In this document: positions 51,954 to 61,094 of the stretch, one piece after another
Position numbering within the stretch: position 1 is the stretch's first letter
Layout of the letters: every line of letters starts with the position of its first letter
Origin: Lactonifactor sp. BIOML-A5
GTDB lineage: Bacteria; Bacillota; Clostridia; Lachnospirales; Lachnospiraceae
Direction: 5' to 3'
Length of the DNA stretch: 64,000 nt
Assembly: GCF_009677585.1 (NCBI RefSeq)
Contig: NZ_WKYV01000004.1
Coordinates: 124,001 to 188,000 of the forward strand
The notes under the pieces: model-generated
The model's database searches: none
Told to the model about the DNA's origin: nothing
The model's input: the letters and a program-made list of their open reading frames with translations, nothing else
Position numbers and translations under genes: made by a program

Positions 51954-52973
51954 ATGAAGGTAACAGTAAAGGATGTTGCGAATAAGGCGGGGGTATCTGT
52001 GACCAGTGTATCTCTGGTTTTGAACAACAGGCCCTCAAGAATAACTCAGGAGACAAAAGAAAGGATTATAAAGGCAGCGGAGGAATTGGGATACAGGCAC
52101 ACGGCCAAAGAGGCTGCTAATGAGCCGGCAACGAAGCTTTTAGGGGTGATTCATCCCAACTGCAGCAATCCATTCTTTAACCAGTGTATCAAGGGGATTG
52201 AGAATCATGCGGCAGTGAACGGGTATAAGGTTGTTCTGTGCAATGTAGAGAATTCTATGGAGCGCTGCCTGGGATATCTGGAGATGCTGGCGGATCTGCG
52301 GGTGGAAGGGATTATAGCAATGCCTCCCATAGATATGAATCTCAATGATAATAATATGAAAATGGGCAAGTTCTTTGAGCGCACCAAAATCAGGCTTCTG
52401 CTCCTGGATCGGGCCGTAGATCGTGTGTTCTGTGATTTCATAACAGGGGACAATAAGCAGGGGGCATATCTGGCTACTGAGCACTTGATTTTGTCCGGCC
52501 ACAGAGATATTGGGATTGTCTCAGGACCAAGAGAGGTCTATAATTGCAGAAAAAGGCTGGAAGGATATAAGGAAGCGCTGGTGTATTACGGAATCTCCAT
52601 TGCCAGGGAAAATATTTACTACGGGGATTTTTCCTCCAGATCCGGGTATCGTGCGGCGGAATACTTTGAGGAACGGGATGTGACGGCGATCTTTGCCTGC
52701 AATGATCTGATGGCTCTCGGAGTTTACCAGTATGCCGCAGAGCACGGGCTTAAGATCGGAGAGGATCTTTCAGTGGTAGGATTTGACGATATTCCCTATT
52801 GTGATTTGCTGAACCCTCCTCTTACTACCATTCAGCAGCCGGCAGAGCTAATGGGAAAACGGGCTTGTGAGCTTATGATCAAAAGGATTTCCGGGGAGGA
52901 GCAGGAACCGGCAAGAGATACGTATTTTGCTCCGTCGCTGATAGAAAGAAAGTCTGTTAAGGTTCTTTTGTGA
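51954..52973 (+). CDS. LacI family transcriptional regulator
   Basis: Repressor-type protein of 339 aa. The helix-turn-helix (VTVKDVANKAGVSVTSVSLVLNNRPSRITQETKERI, residues 2-37) and hinge are followed by a periplasmic-binding-type effector domain from about 60, with DRAVDRVFCDFITGDNKQGAYLATEHLILSGHRDIGIVSG typical of ribose/purine-type members. The ATG at 51954 has GGGAGAAG; an in-frame TTG at 51939 is rejected. It is likely the regulator of the operon starting at 53466, because both promoters carry the same TGRTAAA half-sites. A sugar or nucleoside effector is expected. Confidence 0.93.
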   Translation: MKVTVKDVANKAGVSVTSVSLVLNNRPSRITQETKERIIKAAEELGYRHTAKEAANEPATKLLGVIHPNCSNPFFNQCIKGIENHAAVNGYKVVLCNVENSMERCLGYLEMLADLRVEGIIAMPPIDMNLNDNNMKMGKFFERTKIRLLLLDRAVDRVFCDFITGDNKQGAYLATEHLILSGHRDIGIVSGPREVYNCRKRLEGYKEALVYYGISIARENIYYGDFSSRSGYRAAEYFEERDVTAIFACNDLMALGVYQYAAEHGLKIGEDLSVVGFDDIPYCDLLNPPLTTIQQPAELMGKRACELMIKRISGEEQEPARDTYFAPSLIERKSVKVLL

Positions 52974-52990
52974 CAGAAGAATAGAAAAGG

Positions 52991-53066
52991 GCCATGAGGG
53001 ATACCATAAGGAAAGGCTGAAGATTATTTGTGAATCCTCTCCTTATGGTATTTTTCATGGCTTTTT
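52991..53066 (+). terminator. Terminator after lacI-family gene
   Basis: A long imperfect stem: GCCATGA...GATACCATAAGGA pairs with TCCTTATGGTATTTTTCATGGC, then TTTTT. Confidence 0.85.
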
Positions 53067-53163
53067 GCAGCTTGTTAGTCCCTGACGCATGACTTTAAAA
53101 ACGCGTACAAGCTTGCCGGAGAGGCAACGCCTGTACGGACGATTTGGTTCTGATAATATAATT

Positions 53164-53422
53164 TGATAAAATATCGGGAAAGTGATAAAAATAGTGGTAA
53201 AAATAATTGTTTTATCAATAGTTTACCAATACGGCTGGAACAGTTTACACAAAAGACATAGATATACTTCATGATAAATTAATAATTACCCATTATTACC
53301 CTTGAAAATTGTGAAATTATTACGAAAATAAAGGAAAATAAGATTCCATATTGACAAAAAGTGATAAACTGCTATAATGAAAATATAGTTAAATTTATCA
53401 CTTTTTTACCAAACATTTACCA
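53164..53422. promoter_or_regulatory. Array of ten TGRTAAA half-sites
   Basis: Direct copies start at 53164, 53183, 53195, 53272 and 53362; inverted copies (TTTAYCA) start at 53211, 53222, 53394, 53405 and 53416. GTGATAAA (53361-53368) and TTTATCAC (53394-53401) bracket the -10 box. The rest of the 52974-53465 interval holds the terminator and promoter but no gene. The upstream LacI protein is the likely binder. Confidence 0.65.
53351..53378 (+). promoter_or_regulatory. Promoter of the glycohydrolase operon
   Basis: TTGACA (53351-53356), a 16-base spacer and TATAAT (53373-53378), with half-sites in the spacer and downstream. Confidence 0.85.
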
Positions 53423-53465
53423 AAGTTTATGTTCCCCACAGGAACGAAAAAAGGAGGAAGAAGTA

Positions 53466-54914
53466 ATGAAGAGAAAAATGATTGCTATGTTACTGTCACT
53501 GGCAATGGTTGGCAGCATGCTCACCGGATGCTCCGTATCCACAGGTTCATCTGACGATGACAAAAAGACAGAGGATGATGCAAAAGGAGAAGAGTCCGCT
53601 GACGCAGAAGACGGTACCGTAACAAAATCTGACCCGAATATGAAAGACAGAGAAGAAATCAACTTATGGTTCTGGGGCGCAGAGCCCTATGCACAGGAGG
53701 CAATGCAAAAGATTCTGGCTGATAAGTACAATGCTTCTCAGGACAAATATCAGCTGGTGATTGAGTTCAGACCTTCCGTAGACACAGATATGTCCACAGC
53801 CCTGGCAGCGAATCAGGGACCGGATATTGTATATGGCTCAGGCCCGTCCTTTGTTATGCCTTTGGTAGAAGCCGGCAAACTGGAAGCTATGGACGCTTAC
53901 GCAGAGGAATACGGATGGAAGGACAGAATCCTTCAGCCATACTATGAATCAGGTACTGTAGACGGCAAACTGTACAGCTTGGTAAATGGTGTCAGCACCA
54001 TGGGTGTATTCTATAATAAGAAAGTATTAGAAGATAACGGATGGGAAGTGCCTACCACCATCGAAGAGCTGGAAAGCGTTATGGATCAGGCTCTGGAAAA
54101 AGGGCTTTATGCATCTGTAACAGGAAACAAAGGCTGGAAGCCTGTTAACGAAAACTACGGTTCTCTGTTCCTGACACACATTGCGGGACCAGATACTGTT
54201 TACAAATGCTTAACAGGAGAGGAAAAGTGGAACAATCCTAATGTGCAGGCCGCTATTGAAAAATCAAAAGAATGGTGGGATAAAGGCTATCTGGCAGGAG
54301 AAGATTATGTAAACTTAAACTTCAGCGAGTCCTTACAGTTATTAGCTGACGAAAAATCTCCATTCTTCATTGGGCCATCTATCGCATTCCAGTGGGCAGC
54401 CTCTTTCTTTACAGATGACAAAGAAGAAAATATCGCATTCATTCCATTCCCGGCCACAGAACAGGTTCCTGACGAGACATATACTTTAGGTGCCGCATGT
54501 ACTCTGTCAATCAATGCAAATGTGAGCCAGGAACACAAAGATGAAGCTGCTAAAATTATTGATATGATGATGCAGCCGGAATTCATGCAGGAAATGACAG
54601 AAGCATGGCCAGGATACTGGGGAACTCCTCTGAAAGATTTATCAACTGTAGATACCAGCAACATGGGATACCTTTCCAAATCTTTCGTTGACGTAGTACA
54701 GAATATTTCCGGTGCCGTAAATGCAGGAAACTTTGGTTTCTACGACAATGTGTTCTTCCCAGCAGCAACTCAGCAGGCAATTGTCAATATCGAAGACGTA
54801 TGGTATGACACAATATCAGTAACGGATTATCTTGACAACATGGATAAAGAGTTTGCAGCCGAATTCGAAAAAGGCCTGGTTCCGCCAATCCCGAAACCAG
54901 CAGGCATTCAGTAA
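53466..54914 (+). CDS. ABC importer 2 substrate-binding lipoprotein
   Basis: Family-1 solute-binding protein of 482 aa. A lipoprotein signal ends in the lipobox MLTGC (Cys21), followed by an acidic Ser/Asp/Glu linker to about residue 55. The mature part starts EEINLWFWGAEPYAQEAMQKILADKYN and has TDMSTALAANQGPDIVYGSG, the sugar-binder hinge pattern. The ATG at 53466 has AAGGAGG; the upstream in-frame extension covers the promoter. First gene of the operon that continues to the window end; the ligand probably carries the sugar moiety that the downstream glycohydrolases act on. Confidence 0.93.
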   Translation: MKRKMIAMLLSLAMVGSMLTGCSVSTGSSDDDKKTEDDAKGEESADAEDGTVTKSDPNMKDREEINLWFWGAEPYAQEAMQKILADKYNASQDKYQLVIEFRPSVDTDMSTALAANQGPDIVYGSGPSFVMPLVEAGKLEAMDAYAEEYGWKDRILQPYYESGTVDGKLYSLVNGVSTMGVFYNKKVLEDNGWEVPTTIEELESVMDQALEKGLYASVTGNKGWKPVNENYGSLFLTHIAGPDTVYKCLTGEEKWNNPNVQAAIEKSKEWWDKGYLAGEDYVNLNFSESLQLLADEKSPFFIGPSIAFQWAASFFTDDKEENIAFIPFPATEQVPDETYTLGAACTLSINANVSQEHKDEAAKIIDMMMQPEFMQEMTEAWPGYWGTPLKDLSTVDTSNMGYLSKSFVDVVQNISGAVNAGNFGFYDNVFFPAATQQAIVNIEDVWYDTISVTDYLDNMDKEFAAEFEKGLVPPIPKPAGIQ

Positions 54915-54922
54915 TTCCATCA

Positions 54923-55033
54923 GGAAACGATAACCGAGGCCGGTATGTTTGTGAACATACCGGCCCTATGTTTCTAAACGTTTCCAGGACAGCGCCCGGC
55001 GGACAGCCAAGGGTGTCCGGTGAGCGTTGTCCT
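54923..55033 (+). repeat. Two hairpins between binding-protein and permease genes
   Basis: Hairpin A: GGAAACG (54923-54929) with CGTTTCC (54979-54985) around the perfect 12-bp GGCCGGTATGTT/AACATACCGGCC (54938-54965). Hairpin B: AGGACAGCGC with GCGTTGTCCT around CGGACA/TGTCCG (54986-55033). No T tract follows, so they more likely stabilise the upstream message or attenuate than terminate fully. Confidence 0.7.
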
Positions 55034-55098
55034 GGAGAGAACAGGAAGGGCAGTACATAACTCTCAGAAGGAGCAAGAGAAAACAAGGAGGCTGAATC

Positions 55099-55968
55099 AT
55101 GAGCAGAAAAAAGTTTAACTGGAATTACTTATTAATAGCGCCTGCGCTGCTAATTAGTGTTTCCATTATCCTGGTGCCGGGTATTTTAACCATTATTTCA
55201 TCCTTTACGGATTGGAACGGCATCTCCCCCAATATCAATTTTATAGGATTTGAAAATTTCAAAGAGCTGTTTCACGATAAGATCTTTTTCATTTCCATCC
55301 GAAATAACGTCATATGGACCGTAATGTTTGTAACGATCCCTGTGTGTATCGGTATGCTGGCTGCAATGCTGCTGCTGAGCCGCAAGAAAACCAGAAGTAT
55401 TTATCAGGTGGCATTTCTGATTCCCTACGTGCTGGCGCCGGCGGTGAACGCAATGCTGTGGCTGAACATTATCTTCAGCCCTGTGGTTGGTCTGGTTGCC
55501 TATTTTAAAGGTCTCGGATTTGATATCAGCTCTCCTTTGGCCAGCATGAAATCAGCCATCTATGCCTGTGCCGGTGTAGACATCTGGCATTACTGGAGCT
55601 ATCTTACGGTTATCTATCTGGCGGCGCTTCGCCAGACACCCACCGATCAGGTGGAAGCAGCCAGGATCGACGGATGTAATGCCTGGCAGCTGTTCCGGTA
55701 TATCTATATGCCAAATATTAAGGCAACTGTAAGCCTGATGTTTGTTATGATCGTGATTGGTTCCTTCCTGGCCTTTGACTATGTCAAGCTGTTAACTGGA
55801 GGCGGCCCGGCACATTCCACAGAAGTGTTGGGTACGTATGCATATTCCTACGCTTTCAGCTCTATGCAGGTAGGAAAGGCAGCAGCGGTAGGTTTGTTTA
55901 TGAGCTTCTTCGGATTAATCGCATCGGGAATCTATGCCAGATTAAGCCGCAAGGAAGAAATGCAGTAG
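55099..55968 (+). CDS. ABC importer 2 permease (MalF-type)
   Basis: Membrane subunit of 289 aa with six hydrophobic segments; the EAA loop reads QVEAARIDGCNAWQLFRYIYMPNIK (about residues 190-214). Start follows ACAAGGAGG. It pairs with the next gene; no ATPase gene is present, so a shared ATPase is needed. The 184-base gap to the binding-protein gene contains two strong hairpins that could set subunit ratios. Confidence 0.92.
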   Translation: MSRKKFNWNYLLIAPALLISVSIILVPGILTIISSFTDWNGISPNINFIGFENFKELFHDKIFFISIRNNVIWTVMFVTIPVCIGMLAAMLLLSRKKTRSIYQVAFLIPYVLAPAVNAMLWLNIIFSPVVGLVAYFKGLGFDISSPLASMKSAIYACAGVDIWHYWSYLTVIYLAALRQTPTDQVEAARIDGCNAWQLFRYIYMPNIKATVSLMFVMIVIGSFLAFDYVKLLTGGGPAHSTEVLGTYAYSYAFSSMQVGKAAAVGLFMSFFGLIASGIYARLSRKEEMQ

Positions 55969-55978
55969 GAGGGGTATT

Positions 55979-56821
55979 ATGGCCGTTACATCTAAAAAGA
56001 AACGAGTTGCATCTAATTTTATCATACACGCAGTCCTGCTGATTCTTGTTTTTATCTGTCTGTTCCCTATCGCCCTGGTAGTGATCAACAGCTTTAAAGA
56101 GAATGCAGATATCGTAAGGAATCCTCTGGCCCTGTCCCAGGTCATCCATCTGGAGAACTATATACAGGCATGGGAAACCGGTAAATTTGCCAAAGGATTT
56201 ATCAACAGTGTGAAGCTGTCCGGATGTACCATTTTAATCATCTTAGTCTGCTCCACACTGGCTGGTTATGTACTGTCAGGCAAGAGAATTAAGGGAAGCG
56301 GCGGAATTCTTATGTATTTTATGATGGCTATGACAGTGCCCATCCAGCTGTTCCTGTTTCCGCTGTACTATGTGTATGCAAGATTTAATTTAATAGGAAA
56401 CATTCCCGCTACCAGTATGATACTGGCAGCAGTTTACATGCCGCTGTCCGTATTCCTGATGAGGACCTTCTTTTTGAATGTCCCGAGGGATTTGGAGGAG
56501 GCGGCCAGAATCGACGGAGCAAATACTGCCCAGGTAATCTGGCATGTAATGCGGCCTGTGGTATCTCCCGGACTGATCACGGTAGGGGTGTTGGTAGGGC
56601 TGCAGTCTTGGAATGAGTATCTGATCTCTTCTACCTTCCTGCAGGGAGAGAAGAATTTTACTGCTACTCTGGGATTCCTGGCAATGAACGGAAGCTATGG
56701 ATCTAATATGTCTATTTTAATGGCTTCGGCGGTAATCTTAATCGCACCTATCGTTATCTTCTTCTTGTGTGCGCAGAAGTACTTTGTGGACGGTATGGTA
56801 AGCGGAGCGGTAAAAGGATAA
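55979..56821 (+). CDS. ABC importer 2 permease (MalG-type)
   Basis: Membrane subunit of 280 aa with six hydrophobic segments. The EAA loop is LEEAARIDGANTAQVIWHVMRPVVSPG (about 172-198) and the end CAQKYFVDGMVSGAVKG is typical of MalG-type carbohydrate permeases. Start follows TAGGAGGGG. It lies 10 bases after the first permease and 30 before the first glycohydrolase gene. Confidence 0.92.
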   Translation: MAVTSKKKRVASNFIIHAVLLILVFICLFPIALVVINSFKENADIVRNPLALSQVIHLENYIQAWETGKFAKGFINSVKLSGCTILIILVCSTLAGYVLSGKRIKGSGGILMYFMMAMTVPIQLFLFPLYYVYARFNLIGNIPATSMILAAVYMPLSVFLMRTFFLNVPRDLEEAARIDGANTAQVIWHVMRPVVSPGLITVGVLVGLQSWNEYLISSTFLQGEKNFTATLGFLAMNGSYGSNMSILMASAVILIAPIVIFFLCAQKYFVDGMVSGAVKG

Positions 56822-56851
56822 TGATACTTACTAATTGGGAGGAAAGAATAT

Positions 56852-58984
56852 ATGGAAATAAATCGAATCAAAGAGGACATCTACGCGGGTGTATTGGGAA
56901 AGATGATAGGAGTCTATCTGGGACGTCCCGTGGAGGGCTGGACCTATGAAAAAATCCAGAAGTACTTTGGAGAGATCTACTATTATAAGAATCATAAGAC
57001 AGGAGCGCCCCTGATTGTACCAGATGATGATATTTCGGGAACCTTCGCGTTTTTCAGAAGTTTGGAAGATAACGGCTATGATCCTGAACTCACGGCGGAA
57101 GCCATCGGCGATACCTGGCTGAATTACATTATAGAGAACCAAACCATTCTCTGGTGGGGAGGTCTTGCCAGGAGTACAGAACATACCGCATATCTCCGGC
57201 TGAAAAACGGAATAAAAGCCCCTAAAAGCGGTTCAGTGGAATTAAACGGGAGAAGCATGGCCGAACAGATTGGCTCAGAGATCTTTATTGACACCTGGGC
57301 GCTGGCAAATCCCGGGAATCCTGAGCGCACGGCAAGAATGGCAAAGGCTGCAGCCAGTGTAAGCCACGGGGGAGTTGCCATTGACGCAGCAGTTTATCTG
57401 GCGGTGATGGAATCCATGGCATTCGAGGAGAAGAACATAGACGCGCTGCTGGATGGCGCAATGGAGTATGTGGACAACCAGGAGTTTAAAGACCTGGTAC
57501 AGGAACTGCGTGCCCAGTGCGCAGGTACAGATGACTGGCATCAGGTGCGCCGGTGGATTGCAGACAATCACGGATACGAGAAATATCCGGGGAATTGCCC
57601 TATGATTACCAATCATCTGGTTGTCTTAATGGCTCTGCTTATGGGAGGAGATGACTTCCACAAATCCTGCATGATTGCCTGCAGTTCCGGATGGGACACG
57701 GACTGCAATTCCGGCAATGTAGGCTGCCTGAACGGGATCCGTCTGGGGCTCGAGGGATTTCAGAAAGGAAACGACCTGAGAAAGGCAGTGGCAGATCGGA
57801 TGTATATTGTAACCAGTGACGGCGGTTCCTGCATCTCCGATGCTGTTTTGGAAACACGTAAGATTGTAAAGGCAGCGGCTGCACTGAACGGAGAAGAGGT
57901 TTGTCTGCCCGGGGAAAGGATGGCATTTGAATATCCGGGTTCCGTGCAGGGTATTATCCCTTATGACAAGGAAACGGAAGAACAGGTGCTCACCAGAATT
58001 GAGAATACCTTTGATTCTACCGGAGAATACGGATGCAGGCTCTCTTACGAGAGACTGGGTGCAGGGGTGCATGCCTCTGCCTGCGTGGATACTTTTGTGG
58101 ATTTGAAACCAAAGGGGAAGGACGGCACCAGCTATTTTGATGTGCTGTGTTCGCCTACTCTGTACAGCGGCCAGACGGTTACCGCCTGCGTAAAGGCTGA
58201 GGACGCACAGAATCCTGATTTCAGGTTTTTTATAGAATATTTTAATGAAGAAGATGAACTGGAGGTGCTTAAGAGCCCCGTGTTTGCACTGGAAAGGGGA
58301 GAGAACCTTCTGACCTGGGAAGTGCCGGATACAGAGGGACATGCCATCTACCGTTTGGGTATTGCTCTGACCAGTCAGACGTGTGTGGACGGAAGTATTA
58401 TTCTGAAAACGCTGGACTGGTCCAATGTTCCGGTACGCTATACTATGGGGCGTTCCATGGAGATGACGCCGTCCCTGACTCCGTGGACAACGAAGACCTC
58501 CTGGCTGGCTACCTTTGTATCCTCTGCGGACTGCTATTGTCCGGATTACACAACCACCTTTTCTATCTCTCACAGCGGTCATAACGGAGTGGTAACCACG
58601 GGAACCCTGGACTGGGATAATTACTCTGTGAGCTCTGCCCTGACTCTGGGACAGCAGGAGGCTGCAGGACTTGTGGCAAGAGCAAAAGGCCACAGAAGAT
58701 ATTACGGTGCGGTGCTCACCAACGGACAGGCAGTAATCTATCGGCAGAAAGACGGGGAGAGGATTACCGTTGCAAGTGAAAGTTTTGACTTTGAATCAGG
58801 CGTGGATCACATTTATAATATGAAATTCACTGTGAATAAGGATACCCTTACCCTGTATGTAGACGGGAAGGCGGCAGTATCTGGGCAGGATGAAGCTTAT
58901 ACCTGCGGGGGCGCCGGATTTGTGGTGGATTACGGTGCGATTTTAGCAGACAGATTTGAGATAATAAGAGTAAAAGGAGAATAG
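56852..58984 (+). CDS. ADP-ribosylglycohydrolase-fold protein 1 with lectin-like tail
   Basis: Protein of 710 aa without a signal peptide. The N-terminal 340 residues are an ADP-ribosylglycohydrolase (DraG/ARH) fold: GVLGKMIGVYLGRPVEGW, metal-site Asp58-60 in PDDDISGTF, and Asp282-Thr283-Asp284 in GWDTDCNSGNVG. Residues about 345-500 are beta-rich; about 520-710 resemble a concanavalin/LamG-like sandwich (HRRYYGAVLTNGQAVIYRQKDGERI). ARH enzymes cleave N- or O-ribosyl bonds. Fusion with beta domains and placement in a sugar-uptake operon suggest catabolism, not protein de-modification. Confidence 0.88.
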   Translation: MEINRIKEDIYAGVLGKMIGVYLGRPVEGWTYEKIQKYFGEIYYYKNHKTGAPLIVPDDDISGTFAFFRSLEDNGYDPELTAEAIGDTWLNYIIENQTILWWGGLARSTEHTAYLRLKNGIKAPKSGSVELNGRSMAEQIGSEIFIDTWALANPGNPERTARMAKAAASVSHGGVAIDAAVYLAVMESMAFEEKNIDALLDGAMEYVDNQEFKDLVQELRAQCAGTDDWHQVRRWIADNHGYEKYPGNCPMITNHLVVLMALLMGGDDFHKSCMIACSSGWDTDCNSGNVGCLNGIRLGLEGFQKGNDLRKAVADRMYIVTSDGGSCISDAVLETRKIVKAAAALNGEEVCLPGERMAFEYPGSVQGIIPYDKETEEQVLTRIENTFDSTGEYGCRLSYERLGAGVHASACVDTFVDLKPKGKDGTSYFDVLCSPTLYSGQTVTACVKAEDAQNPDFRFFIEYFNEEDELEVLKSPVFALERGENLLTWEVPDTEGHAIYRLGIALTSQTCVDGSIILKTLDWSNVPVRYTMGRSMEMTPSLTPWTTKTSWLATFVSSADCYCPDYTTTFSISHSGHNGVVTTGTLDWDNYSVSSALTLGQQEAAGLVARAKGHRRYYGAVLTNGQAVIYRQKDGERITVASESFDFESGVDHIYNMKFTVNKDTLTLYVDGKAAVSGQDEAYTCGGAGFVVDYGAILADRFEIIRVKGE

Positions 58985-58986
58985 AA

Positions 58987-61083
58987 ATGGCTGTTACCCA
59001 ATTCAGAAACCAGATCTACTCAGGTGTTCTGGGCAAGCTTATTGGTGTATACCTGGGGCGCCCGGTAGAAGGCTGGAGTTACGAAAAGATTCAGGATACC
59101 TTCGGGGATATTAAATATTATGTACACGAGGAAGTGGGAGTTCCCCTGATTGTAGCGGATGACGATATATCAGGAACCTTTGGATTTTTCCGGGCCCTGG
59201 AGGATAACGGTTATGACAAGCATCTTCCGGCAAAGGCATTTGGAGATACCTGGCTGAACTATATTATTGAAAATAAAACCATTCTCTGGTGGGGAGGTCT
59301 TGGCCGCTCCACAGAGCATACGGCATATCTGAACCTGAAAAACGGCATGGAGGCTCCCCAGAGCGGTTCCATAGAGACAAACGGGAAAACGCTGGCAGAG
59401 CAGATCGGAGCACAGATCTTCATCGATGCCATCGCCATGGCCTGCCCGGATAATCCGGATCTTGCGGTGGAGCTGGTGAAAAAAGCTGCCAGTGTCAGCC
59501 ATGACGGGATTGCAGTAGAGGCTGCCTGCCATCTGGCAGCTCTGGAAGCTATGGCGTTCACGGAAAAGGATCTGAATGTTTTGCTGGATCGGGCAGAAAC
59601 GTACCTGTCTAATGAACAGCTTATCGCTATTATCCGCGATGTGCGGGAGATCTGCAGCAGGGAATCAGACTGGAGAGCTGTGCGGGAGTATCTGAACCCC
59701 AAATATGGCTATGAAGTTTTCCCCGGCTGCTGTCATATGGTGCCTAATCATGCCATGGTGATTGCCTCTATCCTTCTGGGAGGAGACGATTTCCAGAAAT
59801 CCATCAGCATTGCCTCCTCCGCGGCCTGGGATACGGACTGCAATGCGGGTAATGTAGGGGCATTTAACGGAATCCGGCTGGGGCTTGCCGGCATCAACGC
59901 AGGGGCTGATTTCAGAACACCAGTGGCAGATCTTATGTATGTAGTGACCTCCGACGGCGGATCTGTGGTGACCGATGCAGTGATTGAAAGCAAGAGAATT
60001 CTGAAAGCTGCAGCTATGCTGGCAGGGGAGGAAGCTGAGATTTCCCCTGAGAGGTTTACCTTTGAATTCCCCGGCTCTCTTCAGGGATTTGCCCCCTGTA
60101 CCTTTGCCCATGGGGCCATGGCACAGGTGGAGCTATCCAATTACAATGAATTTACTGAGGGAAGGAACGGACTGGTTATCGGGTGCAGGCATGTGGCCGA
60201 TGGGGTGACAGCGGATGTATCCACCCAGACTTTTATTGACTTTTCAAAGCTGGCGGCCAACTTCTCTACGGTGGCCTCTCCCACCTTGTATTCCTCTCAG
60301 AAGGTGGTTACCTCTGTAAGCCTTATGGAAGAGGGTGAGGTAAGTCTTCGTCCGTATATATTATACTATGACATTGATAATGTGGAGCAGGTGATCTACG
60401 GAGAACCCGTGGTTGTTACAAAAGCAGTGAATACCTTCTCCTGGACAGTTCCGGATACTCAGGGAATGTCTATCTTTAAGCTGGGATATGAGATTTCCAG
60501 CGAAAAGCGGTTTGACGGGCACGTGATTCTTCACTCCATTGATTGGAAGGGCGCTCCGTCCAGGTTTGCCCAGCGGGGAATGCTTATGACCTCCATCTGG
60601 AATACGAATCCCCTGTGGCTGGCTGGGTTTGCAAGCTCTGCCGTACAGTTTGCCGCAGACTTTAAGTATACGTACTGTGTCTCAAACGTGGAAGATGACG
60701 GCCTGGTGACTATTGGAAGCCGGGAGTGGGAGGACTATACGGCAGCATCCACCCTTCATTTTGCCCTGCACCAGTCCGGCGGACTGGTAGTCAGAAGTGT
60801 GGGACACCGCCGCTATTACGGGGCTGTGCTTCAGAACAAAAAAGAAGCGGTTATCTATATGCAGAAGGACGGTCAGAGAACCATACTGGGCACCGCGCCT
60901 TATGCCTACAAAGAGGATCTGGGGTATGAGTTAAAATTCTCTGCCCATAAAAATCAGCTGTCTCTCAGTGTGAACAATGAGACGATCCTTACTGCTGAGG
61001 ACGATACCTATACCTGCGGCGGGGCAGGCTTTGTGATATCAAGGGGAACCATGACCTGTGACAGCCTGATTATCTCAGAGTAG
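58987..61083 (+). CDS. ADP-ribosylglycohydrolase-fold protein 2 with lectin-like tail
   Basis: Tandem paralogue of the preceding gene, 698 aa, starting 2 bases after its stop. It has the same layout and the same metal residues at the same numbers (Asp58-60; Asp282-Thr283-Asp284 in AWDTDCNAGNVG). Within the first 60 residues 38 are identical to the paralogue; the C-terminal sandwich again has HRRYYGAVLQNKKEAVIYMQKDGQRT. Either two related substrates or a heteromer can explain keeping both copies. It is cytoplasmic as far as can be seen. Confidence 0.88.
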   Translation: MAVTQFRNQIYSGVLGKLIGVYLGRPVEGWSYEKIQDTFGDIKYYVHEEVGVPLIVADDDISGTFGFFRALEDNGYDKHLPAKAFGDTWLNYIIENKTILWWGGLGRSTEHTAYLNLKNGMEAPQSGSIETNGKTLAEQIGAQIFIDAIAMACPDNPDLAVELVKKAASVSHDGIAVEAACHLAALEAMAFTEKDLNVLLDRAETYLSNEQLIAIIRDVREICSRESDWRAVREYLNPKYGYEVFPGCCHMVPNHAMVIASILLGGDDFQKSISIASSAAWDTDCNAGNVGAFNGIRLGLAGINAGADFRTPVADLMYVVTSDGGSVVTDAVIESKRILKAAAMLAGEEAEISPERFTFEFPGSLQGFAPCTFAHGAMAQVELSNYNEFTEGRNGLVIGCRHVADGVTADVSTQTFIDFSKLAANFSTVASPTLYSSQKVVTSVSLMEEGEVSLRPYILYYDIDNVEQVIYGEPVVVTKAVNTFSWTVPDTQGMSIFKLGYEISSEKRFDGHVILHSIDWKGAPSRFAQRGMLMTSIWNTNPLWLAGFASSAVQFAADFKYTYCVSNVEDDGLVTIGSREWEDYTAASTLHFALHQSGGLVVRSVGHRRYYGAVLQNKKEAVIYMQKDGQRTILGTAPYAYKEDLGYELKFSAHKNQLSLSVNNETILTAEDDTYTCGGAGFVISRGTMTCDSLIISE

Positions 61084-61094
61084 GGGGTGCAGAT

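Noticed and set aside
57626..58693. 355-codon minus-strand open frame opposite the first glycohydrolase gene
   Set aside because: Long but antisense to a conserved protein; its composition is Cys/His/Arg/Gly-rich as expected from reading the wrong strand.
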